Shown here piece after piece: positions 1-6,405 of a stretch of DNA of 11,162 nucleotides (its first letter is position 1; the number at the start of each line of letters is the position of its first letter). Source of the stretch: Elusimicrobiota bacterium (lineage in GTDB: Bacteria; CG03). Position numbers and translations under genes: made by a program. The stretch covers positions 1 through 11,162 of the forward strand of contig JAGHAG010000181.1 of assembly GCA_021161625.1 (NCBI GenBank), read 5' to 3'. The notes below the pieces were generated by a model. The model did no database searches, had not been told where the DNA came from, and worked only from the letters and a program-made list of their open reading frames with translations.

Positions 1-2010
1 CTCAAAGAGGTTTTTATTGCAGGATGCGAAGAAAATGGAATTTTTGATTTTCTCGGTGCTGATGCTTCCCATGCCAGAAAAACCATAGAAAATTTTAAGG
101 GCGCAAAAAAAATAAAATTGAAACCCCAAAAACAGGAAAAAAATTATCAGGTTTTTAGATTTTTGAATTTCTTTGACGAAGCAAGTTTTATTGTTGACAA
201 AATAAAACAACTTCTTGATGAAGGGGTCCCCTTTGATGAGATAGCAATAATCACAAGGGACATTGGGACAGAAGTTAAAATGATTGAGGAAATTTCAAAA
301 ATGAAAGGGATTCCTGTGATAACTTCTGGCGGGGAGCCCTTTTTTAAAAATCTTGAATTTCTTTCATTTTTTTCATTTTTGAACTGGATTGTCCAGAAAG
401 GCATTGATGAGGAGGAGGCAAGAAAACATTTTTTAAGTGCCTTAGACATCCCTGTTTTTAAACTGAACGAAGTAGAAAAATCCATTTTAAGAAGTGAAAT
501 TATTTTCAAAAAAATTTCACAGAAGGCGAGAAAAAAAATAGAAAAGGTTTTTAACGAGGCAAACTCTTTAATTTCCGATAAATCAAAATCCCTTCCTGAA
601 AAAATTTTTTCACTTTATAAATTAACAGGGCTATGTGAAAAAGTTTCAGAAGATATTATTTTATCAAGGCTTTTTTCCTCATTTTTTAATTATGTTGAGA
701 AATTTTCTGAAATTTTTTCTTCATCAAAATTGGAAGGTGCCATTGGATTGCGCAACGACGTAGAAGAATTTGTCGTCCATTTAAATGAGGAAATCGACAC
801 CTTTGCAAGGGAAAATTATCTGGATGAAATAAAAGATGCTGTAAAAATTTACACAGTTCACCAATCTTATGGAAAACACTTCAAGTTTATTTTTATACCA
901 GGATTTAGAGGTGGAAATTTTCCAAGAGATTTTGTCCCGAACTCCTATATCAGTTCCGACATTGACGAAGAAAAGCATTATGAAATAGAAGAGAAAATTT
1001 TTAAGAACGCAATTGCTAAAGGAACTGAAAAGGTTTTTATAACATTTGTTGATGCGATAAAGGAAAGTGATGTGCTTTCACCTTATCTGAATCAGATTTT
1101 AAAATCAGATGAGATTATCCGATGGGGGGATGCGGTTTATCCTGATACCAGAGACAGAGACTTTGAAGAAATGAACGAACCTGAATTGAAATTAAATTTT
1201 AAAGTTGAAACTCTTTCTCCGTCAAAAATAAGAGCATACAATGAGTGCCCGTTTAAATTTATGGTTTTTAATGTTTTTAAAATAAAAACTGCAGAAACCC
1301 CAGAATTGATTTTTGGAAACATAATACACAGCACTTTAAAAATGTTTCACAGAATTTACCGCACCCTGCCATATTCTTCACCTGATAAAGCAGGGGAAAT
1401 TTTGAAAAGAATTTTTGAAAAATACTGCGAAAGGTCTAAAGATAAATTTCACGATAAATTAACCTTTGAAACCTATAAAAACTTTTTTGGCAGATTTCTT
1501 GACAGGTATCCTGTAGAAGACCTCCCCTTCATAACAAGAAAAATTATAAAAAGGGAATATGATGTTGAATGTAATTTGTTTAAATTGCCCATAAAGGGAA
1601 GAATTGACAGAATGGATAAAGTTTGCGAAATAGATACAGAGACCGAAGAGAAAAATTCTTATATTGAAATCATTGATTACAAAACCACAAAAAACCCAGA
1701 AGGAAAAGCAAAGAAACTGGAGACATTGATAAAAAACTTAACTGAAGTTGGGTTGCCAATTTATATGCTTTCCTGTCCTGAGGCACAGAAAATTTCAATT
1801 CTCTATATTTGCAGTGAAAAAGAGCCATCTGATTATCCAAGGTGCCTTTCAGCATGGAACGGAGAAGTTGACTGGGAAGATTTTAAGGAAAAGGTTGAGA
1901 AGGTAATTGATGGTATAATTTCAGGTCAATTTCCGAGAAGTTTCAAAAATTGTCGCAATTGTATAATAAAAAATATCTGTAACATGTGGAGCGAAGAAAA
2001 AAATGAGTAA
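1..2010 (+). CDS. addB: AddB-like helicase/PD-(D/E)XK nuclease subunit, 5'-truncated by window edge
   Basis: The reading frame is open from base 1, so the TTG at 118 is not the start. The N-terminal part, including any Walker A, lies outside; 669 residues are visible. The first half has degenerate superfamily I helicase signatures: a GIPV..SGG segment near 305-333, and a motif-V-like VHQSYGKHF with FIPGFRGGNFP at 856-921. The second half is a RecB-family nuclease: LSPSKIRAYNECP (1213-1251), GNIIH (1315-1329), GRIDR with Asp at 1606, and IDYKT with Asp at 1675 and Lys at 1681. Cys codons at 1951, 1960 and 1978 form C-x2-C-x5-C. With the upstream Cys at 1246 they match the Fe-S cluster staple known in AddB. 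In Bacillus AddAB, AddB supplies the nuclease acting on one strand and contributes to Chi recognition, while AddA is the motor. The 8-bp overlap with addA supports the pair. The usual nuclease Gln appears to be Gly here. A more generic PD-(D/E)XK/UvrD-like label is the alternative. Confidence 0.88.
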   Translation, partial: LKEVFIAGCEENGIFDFLGADASHARKTIENFKGAKKIKLKPQKQEKNYQVFRFLNFFDEASFIVDKIKQLLDEGVPFDEIAIITRDIGTEVKMIEEISKMKGIPVITSGGEPFFKNLEFLSFFSFLNWIVQKGIDEEEARKHFLSALDIPVFKLNEVEKSILRSEIIFKKISQKARKKIEKVFNEANSLISDKSKSLPEKIFSLYKLTGLCEKVSEDIILSRLFSSFFNYVEKFSEIFSSSKLEGAIGLRNDVEEFVVHLNEEIDTFARENYLDEIKDAVKIYTVHQSYGKHFKFIFIPGFRGGNFPRDFVPNSYISSDIDEEKHYEIEEKIFKNAIAKGTEKVFITFVDAIKESDVLSPYLNQILKSDEIIRWGDAVYPDTRDRDFEEMNEPELKLNFKVETLSPSKIRAYNECPFKFMVFNVFKIKTAETPELIFGNIIHSTLKMFHRIYRTLPYSSPDKAGEILKRIFEKYCERSKDKFHDKLTFETYKNFFGRFLDRYPVEDLPFITRKIIKREYDVECNLFKLPIKGRIDRMDKVCEIDTETEEKNSYIEIIDYKTTKNPEGKAKKLETLIKNLTEVGLPIYMLSCPEAQKISILYICSEKEPSDYPRCLSAWNGEVDWEDFKEKVEKVIDGIISGQFPRSFKNCRNCIIKNICNMWSEEKNE

Positions 2011-4747
2011 GGAATGCGTGCTTGTTTCAGCAGGGGCAGGCACAGGAAAAACAACCTTTCTCACAGAAAAATATGTGGAAGTTTTTGAAACTCTAATTTC
2101 AAAAGGACTTTCACCTTATGAATCTGCGAAAAAAATTCTTGCAGTTACTTTCACAAAAAAGGCAACTCAGGAGATGAAGCAGAGAATTATTGCCCGACTT
2201 CAGAACGAAAAAATTGCAGACGAAAAACTTTTTCCTTTTCTTGAGATTTCCACAATAGATTCGGTCTGCAATCAGATTTTAAAAAACTATGCAAAAACAG
2301 GCGTAATTGACAGCGATTTCAATATCCTGAGTGATGGAATTGACAAAATTTTTTTTAATGAGGTTTTTGAAAAAATCAAGAAAAACTATCCATTTGAAAA
2401 TTTGTTTCCATCTCAGATAACGAAACAGGATTCAATATTTAACCTTTTAACCCAGTTGCGGTCAAAAGGTATTTCACCTGAGGAAGTTCATAATCTTAAC
2501 TACGATGAGGAGAACAGTAGGGAATTTTTAGAATTTGTTTCAAAAGTTTATTCAATTTTTCTGGAAGAATTAAAAAAACAAAATTCCCTTGATTTTCCGC
2601 AACTTCTCTACGAAACACACAAACTTCTCAAAGAAAATCCTGAAATTTGCAGACAATTGCGGGATAGGTGGAAATTTGTTTTCATAGATGAGTTTCAGGA
2701 TACAAGTCCAATTCAGTTGAAAATTTTTGAACTGATTGACCCACAATTCTTATGCGTTGTTGGAGATTATAACCAGTCCATTTATTCTTTCAGGGGCGCT
2801 ACCCCTCAAAATATGTTGAAAGTTTCAGAAAAAGCAACAGAAAGGCATGTTCTTGACAAAAATTTTAGAAGCACAAAAACAATTCTTAATTTTGCAAATA
2901 GACTTAAACCATATCTTACAGATTTTGATGAACTTTCACCTCACAAAAAAGCACCTGTGGGTGAGAAAGTAAAAATTGTGATAGGAGAAACAAGATTTGA
3001 TGAAGCGGTTTACATAGCAGATGAGATAAAAAAACTCGTCAGTTCAGGATACGCATACAGAGACATTTACATTCTTATGAGGAGCCTTAAGTCAACTGCA
3101 AGCGATTATGAAGAGGTTTTCAGAAGCAAAGGCATTCCTTTTATTACGGTTTCGCAGGGACAGTTTTTAGAAAGGAAAGAAATCAATCAGATAATTACAC
3201 TTCTTAAAGTTTTTGCAGTTCCAACAGATGACCTTGTTTTTACCACATTTCTTTTAAGCCCTTTAATTGCTTTTACCCCACAGCAGGTTTATGAACTCAG
3301 CAAGGAAAAAGCAAACTCAAGCCTGTTTGAAGCATTTTTGAAAACGAAAAATCGTGAGATTGCAGAAAGAAGAAAAAAAATTTATCCAATTTTTGAAAAG
3401 GTGAAGATGAACTTATCAGGTTCTTTATATCAATTTGTGCTTGAAGTTATCTATTCTTTTGAAATTCCTCGCTGGATTGAAAAAAATTTCACAGGCGGAG
3501 GTAAGAGGCGCGCTCTTGCCAATGTAAAAAAATTTCTTGAAACAGTTGTGACCTATGAGGCAGCGGTTTCACATCCAACTCTTAACAATTTTATTGAATA
3601 TCTCACTAAAATTACCTCAGGCGGGGCCGTTATGGGAGATGCTGTTGTAAGCACGCAGGATGCTGTGGAGATTTTAACAATCCACTCTGCAAAAGGGCTT
3701 GAAAACAGGGTTGTTTTTGTTTCGTGTATCGGAGTAAGTCAGTTCCCCTCTCCAGAAAAATATGCTGACTGGGTAATTGAGGGAAACCAGATATTTGAGA
3801 ATAAGGAGTATAAAAAAAGGAAAAATAGAGAAAGAGTCAGCACAGAAGAAGAGTGGCGTCTTTTTTATGTTGCTATGACAAGAGCAAAAGAAAAACTTTA
3901 TCTTACAGGATACAGAACCAAAAAAGGAACTTTAAGCAGATTTATGAAACTTTTTATCAATGATAAATTAGGGACTTTAGAGAGGGAATTTTCAAGTGTT
4001 GCTGAATATAAAACTTTTCAGATTTCCAAAAATACTTCATCTCAATCAGGACCTAAAAAAAAGATATTTGTCCCTGTTTTTGGAAAACAAACTCTTATAA
4101 AACCTTTTTTCAAAAAATCCCATGTCATAGAGAAAAAACTAAAAGATGGTTTTACGGTTACTGAACTTGCTCTTTTTGAAAAGGATAGAAAAGAATACGA
4201 AAAAAGATACATTTTAAAAATTCCTGATGTTCAGGATAAAAAATTTTTGAAAATTGGAAATGTTTTTCATCACACAATTGAGTGTTTTCATAAAAGCCCT
4301 CAAATGGATTTCAGAAGAGAAATTCTCACCGCTCTTGAGGGATGGGATGTTGATAAAGAAAAAATTGAGCAGATGATAAAAAATTTTCTTTTATCAGCAT
4401 TTTCCAAAAAACCCCTTCTTGCTGAAGCGCCTTTTTCAATAAGAGTGGAAAGCACATTTGTAAAAGGGACAATAGACAGAATTGAGGAAACTCGTGGTGG
4501 ATTTTTAATTTATGATTACAAAACAGGAATTGGAGATGTGGAAAATTATGAATTTGCAATGAATGTCTATGCTCTTGGTCTGATAAGAGCATACAGGATG
4601 AAACCTGTCAGAGGTCTTTATCTTTATCAATTGCAGACAGGGAAGGTAAAGGAAGTGAATTTTTGGGGTGAAGGAGAGGTTCAAAGGAAACTTGTGGAAA
4701 TTTTTGATAAAATCAGAAAGCATTTTTTAGTTAAGGAGGAAAAATGA
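2003..4747 (+). CDS. addA: AddA-like ATP-dependent helicase/nuclease subunit (UvrD/RecB family)
   Basis: This 914-aa protein is the likely motor subunit of an AddAB-type complex that resects DNA double-strand ends for recombination. Superfamily I motifs occur in order: Walker A GAGTGKT (11-17), motif Ia AVTFTKKA (about 46-53), motif II DEFQD (229-233), motif III GDYNQSIYSFRGA, motif IV DKNFRST, motif V ILTIHSAKGLE (557-567) and motif VI RLFYVAMTRAKEKL (619-632). The C-terminal nuclease shows GNVFHH (752-757), GTIDRI with Asp825, and DYKTG with Asp838 and Lys840. The Gln normally found in the following Q-x3-Y motif aligns with Ala in EFAMNVYALGL, as judged by eye. Length is shorter than Bacillus AddA (about 1,230 aa). 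The ATG start lies just before Walker A and overlaps the addB stop by 8 bp. A weak GGAG at 1988-1991 precedes it, so translational coupling is likely. The stop overlaps the next gene as ATGA. Confidence 0.92.
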   Translation: MSKECVLVSAGAGTGKTTFLTEKYVEVFETLISKGLSPYESAKKILAVTFTKKATQEMKQRIIARLQNEKIADEKLFPFLEISTIDSVCNQILKNYAKTGVIDSDFNILSDGIDKIFFNEVFEKIKKNYPFENLFPSQITKQDSIFNLLTQLRSKGISPEEVHNLNYDEENSREFLEFVSKVYSIFLEELKKQNSLDFPQLLYETHKLLKENPEICRQLRDRWKFVFIDEFQDTSPIQLKIFELIDPQFLCVVGDYNQSIYSFRGATPQNMLKVSEKATERHVLDKNFRSTKTILNFANRLKPYLTDFDELSPHKKAPVGEKVKIVIGETRFDEAVYIADEIKKLVSSGYAYRDIYILMRSLKSTASDYEEVFRSKGIPFITVSQGQFLERKEINQIITLLKVFAVPTDDLVFTTFLLSPLIAFTPQQVYELSKEKANSSLFEAFLKTKNREIAERRKKIYPIFEKVKMNLSGSLYQFVLEVIYSFEIPRWIEKNFTGGGKRRALANVKKFLETVVTYEAAVSHPTLNNFIEYLTKITSGGAVMGDAVVSTQDAVEILTIHSAKGLENRVVFVSCIGVSQFPSPEKYADWVIEGNQIFENKEYKKRKNRERVSTEEEWRLFYVAMTRAKEKLYLTGYRTKKGTLSRFMKLFINDKLGTLEREFSSVAEYKTFQISKNTSSQSGPKKKIFVPVFGKQTLIKPFFKKSHVIEKKLKDGFTVTELALFEKDRKEYEKRYILKIPDVQDKKFLKIGNVFHHTIECFHKSPQMDFRREILTALEGWDVDKEKIEQMIKNFLLSAFSKKPLLAEAPFSIRVESTFVKGTIDRIEETRGGFLIYDYKTGIGDVENYEFAMNVYALGLIRAYRMKPVRGLYLYQLQTGKVKEVNFWGEGEVQRKLVEIFDKIRKHFLVKEEK
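4733..4739 (+). promoter_or_regulatory. Strong Shine-Dalgarno for the Cys-rich mini-protein
   Basis: AAGGAGG lies inside the end of addA, four bases before the ATG at 4744. It fixes the start of the small downstream gene and shows that this 64-codon ORF is meant to be translated well, despite overlapping the addA stop. Confidence 0.8.
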
Positions 4748-4938
4748 GGCAGTGTAATGTTGAGAAAAATTTAAAAAACTGCAATTGCAGTTATCCGGGC
4801 TGTCCAAGAAAAGGAATTTGCTGTGAGTGTATTTTGTATCACAGAAGGCTTGGTGAACTTCCTGCCTGCTTCTTTCCTGATGATGTGGAAAAAACCTATG
4901 ACAGGTCTATAAAAAAGTTTGTTGAAATAAACAGTTAA
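4744..4938 (+). CDS. Cys-rich 64-aa protein, DUF6485-like
   Basis: This small soluble protein has eight Cys (4, 13, 15, 20, 26, 27, 29, 42) and His33 in its first two thirds. The order is NCNCSYPGC, then RKGICCECILYHRR, then GELPACFFP, with a charged tail ending KTYDRSIKKF. From memory this pattern matches the DUF6485 family of anaerobe proteins, whose function is unknown to me. The Cys/His density suggests metal binding (zinc or Fe-S), which is inference. There is no signal peptide or membrane segment. The start is well supported by AAGGAGG four bases upstream and an ATGA overlap with addA, so it is co-transcribed with and probably coupled to the DNA-repair genes. Its TAA stop is followed, in the same frame, by GCA and then the TTG start of the next gene. 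A role with AddAB or with the downstream flavoenzyme cannot be decided. Confidence 0.8.
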   Translation: MRQCNVEKNLKNCNCSYPGCPRKGICCECILYHRRLGELPACFFPDDVEKTYDRSIKKFVEINS

Positions 4939-4941
4939 GCA

Positions 4942-6084
4942 TTGGAAAAAATTCAAATCACAATTGTTGGGGGTGGGGTTGTTGGTTGTGCAATTGCCTG
5001 GAAACTTTCAAAAAAATACAGAGATATTTTTGTTTTTGAAAAAAATCCATTTTTAGGAGATGAGCAGTCAGGCAGAAATTCAGGTGTAATACACGCTGGA
5101 ATTTACTACAAAGATGAACCCTTAAAGCAGAGATTGTGCGTGAGGGGAAAAGAGCTTCTTTATGATTTCTGCGAAAAAAATAATGTTCCTGCTTTCAGAA
5201 CAGGGAAATTCATTGTTGCAGTTAAACAGAAAGAGGAAAAATTTGTTGAGGGTTATTTTACCCATGCGAAAAATCATGGTGTTCCTGTTGAAATTGTTGA
5301 TGAGGGATTTGTAAAAAAAAGAGAGCCAAATGTAAATTGCCGTTGTGCTTTGTGGAGTCCCACAACAGGAATTGTTGACTCAGCAGGATTTTTAAAAGCC
5401 CTATCAAAACTTGCAAGCCATAATGGGGTTGAATTTCTCACAAATACAGAAGTTGTGGATATAAATCCTCAAAGCAAAGGTTTTCTTGTAAAAGTAAAAT
5501 ACAAAAACGGGGGGGAAGAGACATTTATTTCAGAAGTTGTCATAAATTCTGCAGGACTTTATAGTGATGAAATTGCCAGAAAGATAAACCCTGAAAGTTC
5601 CTATGAAATTATTCCGGTTCGCGGAGAATACTATTACTTTGACTCTTCCCTGCGCGAAGAAATCCATTTTAATGGGACAAATATCTATCAGGTTCAAAAA
5701 CCTTATTACATTGACGGAAGGAAGTATCAGGCAATTGGAATTCACCTGACACCAACTTTTGAGATACAAAAAAGTTCCTACAAAATTTCTTCAAAAGTTC
5801 TTATTGGTCCCACCTCAACTCCTGTTTCTGAGAAAGATGATTATTCAAAAAACCGCTCGGAACCTGAAAGATTTTATGAGGGGGTTAAGGATTTTTTCCC
5901 GAATTTAGAAATATCAGATTTAAATATGGATTATGCAGGCAACCGTGCGAAACTCAAAATCGGCAATGACTTTGTAATTGAAAAGGACTCTAAATATTCA
6001 GGTGCAATAAATCTCATAGGAATAGATTCCCCCGGGCTTACATCCTGCCTTGCAATTGCTGAGTATATTCAGCAACTTTTGTAA
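4942..6084 (+). CDS. lhgO: L-2-hydroxyglutarate oxidase-like FAD-dependent oxidoreductase
   Basis: This 380-aa protein belongs to the DAO/GlpD-type flavoprotein superfamily. The N-terminus carries the Rossmann dinucleotide motif GGGVVG (10-15) with the ribose-binding acid E33 in FVFEKNP. Next comes SGRNSGVIHAGIYY (43-56), a hallmark of LhgO/L2HGDH proteins. A C-terminal GIDSPGLTSCLAIAEYI is the usual second flavin-contact segment. LhgO in E. coli oxidises L-2-hydroxyglutarate to 2-oxoglutarate, passing electrons to the membrane quinone pool; the substrate here is inferred. The TTG start is forced: GGGVVG follows after eight residues, no ATG or GTG lies between, and the frame is closed by TAA at 4936. 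No clear Shine-Dalgarno is seen, so translation probably depends on reinitiation from the mini-protein, three bases upstream. A more general glycerol-3-phosphate dehydrogenase-like oxidoreductase is the alternative. Confidence 0.82.
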   Translation: MEKIQITIVGGGVVGCAIAWKLSKKYRDIFVFEKNPFLGDEQSGRNSGVIHAGIYYKDEPLKQRLCVRGKELLYDFCEKNNVPAFRTGKFIVAVKQKEEKFVEGYFTHAKNHGVPVEIVDEGFVKKREPNVNCRCALWSPTTGIVDSAGFLKALSKLASHNGVEFLTNTEVVDINPQSKGFLVKVKYKNGGEETFISEVVINSAGLYSDEIARKINPESSYEIIPVRGEYYYFDSSLREEIHFNGTNIYQVQKPYYIDGRKYQAIGIHLTPTFEIQKSSYKISSKVLIGPTSTPVSEKDDYSKNRSEPERFYEGVKDFFPNLEISDLNMDYAGNRAKLKIGNDFVIEKDSKYSGAINLIGIDSPGLTSCLAIAEYIQQLL

Positions 6085-6089
6085 AAAAT

Positions 6090-6110
6090 AGTTCACAGTT
6101 CATAGTTCAT
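6090..6110 (+). repeat. Heptamer array AGTTCAY x3
   Basis: Three adjacent units, AGTTCAC, AGTTCAT and AGTTCAT, begin six bases after the lhgO-like stop. The following AGAGGTT keeps the AG register but departs in the rest. The period is exactly 7. Confidence 0.8.
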
Positions 6111-6124
6111 AGAGGTTAATGAAA

Positions 6125-6168
6125 AGTGGAAAGAGGACAGTGGAAAGGTAGAAAAGTAGAAAGGTGGA
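6125..6168 (+). repeat. Degenerate heptamer array AGTGGAA/AGAGGAC/AGGTAGA
   Basis: AGTGGAA, AGAGGAC, AGTGGAA and AGGTAGA run in strict 7-bp register from 6125 to 6152. AGTAGAA (6155-6161) and AGGTGGA (6162-6168) then follow after a 2-bp slip. The stretch is purine-only apart from T at unit position 3 or 4 and one C. Its words resemble those of the array at 11077-11118. Confidence 0.65.
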
Positions 6169-6186
6169 AAAGGGTAGTTAGTGATA

Positions 6187-6214
6187 AGGATTAAGTAGTA
6201 AGGATTAAGTTATG
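6187..6214 (+). repeat. Heptamer array AGGATTA
   Basis: AGGATTA, AGTAGTA, AGGATTA and AGTTATG follow each other with period 7. The same word occurs twice on the − strand at 6267-6280, so the two copies form the outer arms of an inverted repeat around the hairpin at 6242-6262. Confidence 0.7.
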
Positions 6215-6275
6215 GAAAAGATGAATTACTTAATTCTTAAAGCCCCCGATAAAATCGGGGGCGACTTAATCCTTA
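6199..6275. repeat. Inverted repeat, 12-bp arms, enclosing a hairpin
   Basis: TAAGGATTAAGT (6199-6210) is exactly complementary to ACTTAATCCTTA (6264-6275). The inner 9-bp hairpin sits just inside the right arm, so the two stems could stack as a branched structure in RNA or extruded DNA. Whether it folds in the cell is not known. Confidence 0.6.
6242..6262. repeat. GC-rich perfect hairpin, 9-bp stem
   Basis: GCCCCCGAT (6242-6250) pairs perfectly with ATCGGGGGC (6254-6262) across an AAA loop. The G+C richness stands out against the surrounding A/T-rich sequence. No T run follows on either strand, so it is not a standard intrinsic terminator. It looks like a dispersed palindromic element, though only one copy is in the window. 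Confidence 0.75.
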
Positions 6276-6280
6276 ATCCT
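6267..6280 (-). repeat. Heptamer array AGGATTA x2 on the − strand
   Basis: On the − strand this reads AGGATTA AGGATTA, two perfect adjacent copies. It is the inverted counterpart of the + strand array at 6187-6214. Confidence 0.7.
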
Positions 6281-6290
6281 GATAAACCCT

Positions 6291-6341
6291 CATTACTCGT
6301 TACTCATTACTCATCCCTATTGTCACTGTTTGCTATTCGCT
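6291..6341 (-). repeat. Mixed heptamer array AGCGAAT/AGCAAAC/AGTGACA/AGTAATG, − strand
   Basis: Read on the − strand from 6341, the units are AGCGAAT, AGCAAAC and AGTGACA. An irregular 16-base stretch (6305-6320) follows that ends in AGTAATG, then AGTAACG and AGTAATG down to 6291. The first three and the last three units each have a 7-bp period. AGCGAAT and AGCAAA reappear on the + strand at 10931-10965. Confidence 0.7.
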
Positions 6342-6356
6342 GATTACCACTTATCT

Positions 6357-6385
6357 TTGCATCAGGAGAAAATAATTTGTAAAAT
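6357..6385 (+). promoter_or_regulatory. Possible sigma70-type promoter for proS operon
   Basis: TTGCAT (6357-6362) and TAAAAT (6380-6385) are 17 bp apart. The −10 element matches the consensus at five of six positions, the −35 at only three. Transcription from here would start near 6392 and leave a very short leader before the ATG at 6406. In such A/T-rich sequence a chance match is quite possible. Confidence 0.3.
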
Positions 6386-6396
6386 TTTTGAAAAAA

Positions 6397-6402
6397 GAGA
6401 GG
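6397..6402 (+). promoter_or_regulatory. Ribosome binding site deciding the proS start
   Basis: GAGAGG lies three bases before the ATG at 6406. The spacing is short, but the encoded MRFSNYLLPTLKE is the typical ProS N-terminus. This favours 6406 over the in-frame TTG at 6388, which has no site at a useful distance. Confidence 0.55.
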
Positions 6403-6405
6403 ATT

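Larger units (their letters stand above)
6085..6405. other. Gene-free region made of heptamer arrays and a hairpin
   Basis: No convincing ORF is present. Most of the stretch is assembled from short degenerate tandem arrays of 7-bp units: + strand in the left half, − strand in the right half. A 21-bp GC-rich hairpin separates them. No T-box signature was seen before proS, and neither strand shows a hairpin followed by a T run. The last 50 bp hold a possible promoter and the proS ribosome binding site. Confidence 0.8.

Noticed and set aside
118..120. TTG as the start of the addB-like gene
   Set aside because: The frame is open and protein-like back to base 1, so the gene is truncated by the window edge.
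6242..6262. Intrinsic terminator after the lhgO-like gene
   Set aside because: The stem is good but no T run follows on either strand, and it sits about 160 bp after the stop codon.
6320..6348. Promoter TTGTCA-17-ATTACC before proS
   Set aside because: The −10 element is poor and the −35 falls inside the heptamer array; the TTGCAT/TAAAAT pair fits better.
6388..6390. TTG as the proS start
   Set aside because: The ATG at 6406 gives the usual ProS N-terminus and has GAGAGG just upstream; the extra six residues (LKKERI) are not family-like.
6085..6405. T-box or amino-acid leader controlling proS
   Set aside because: No T-box consensus, specifier stem or leader peptide with a run of Pro codons could be seen.
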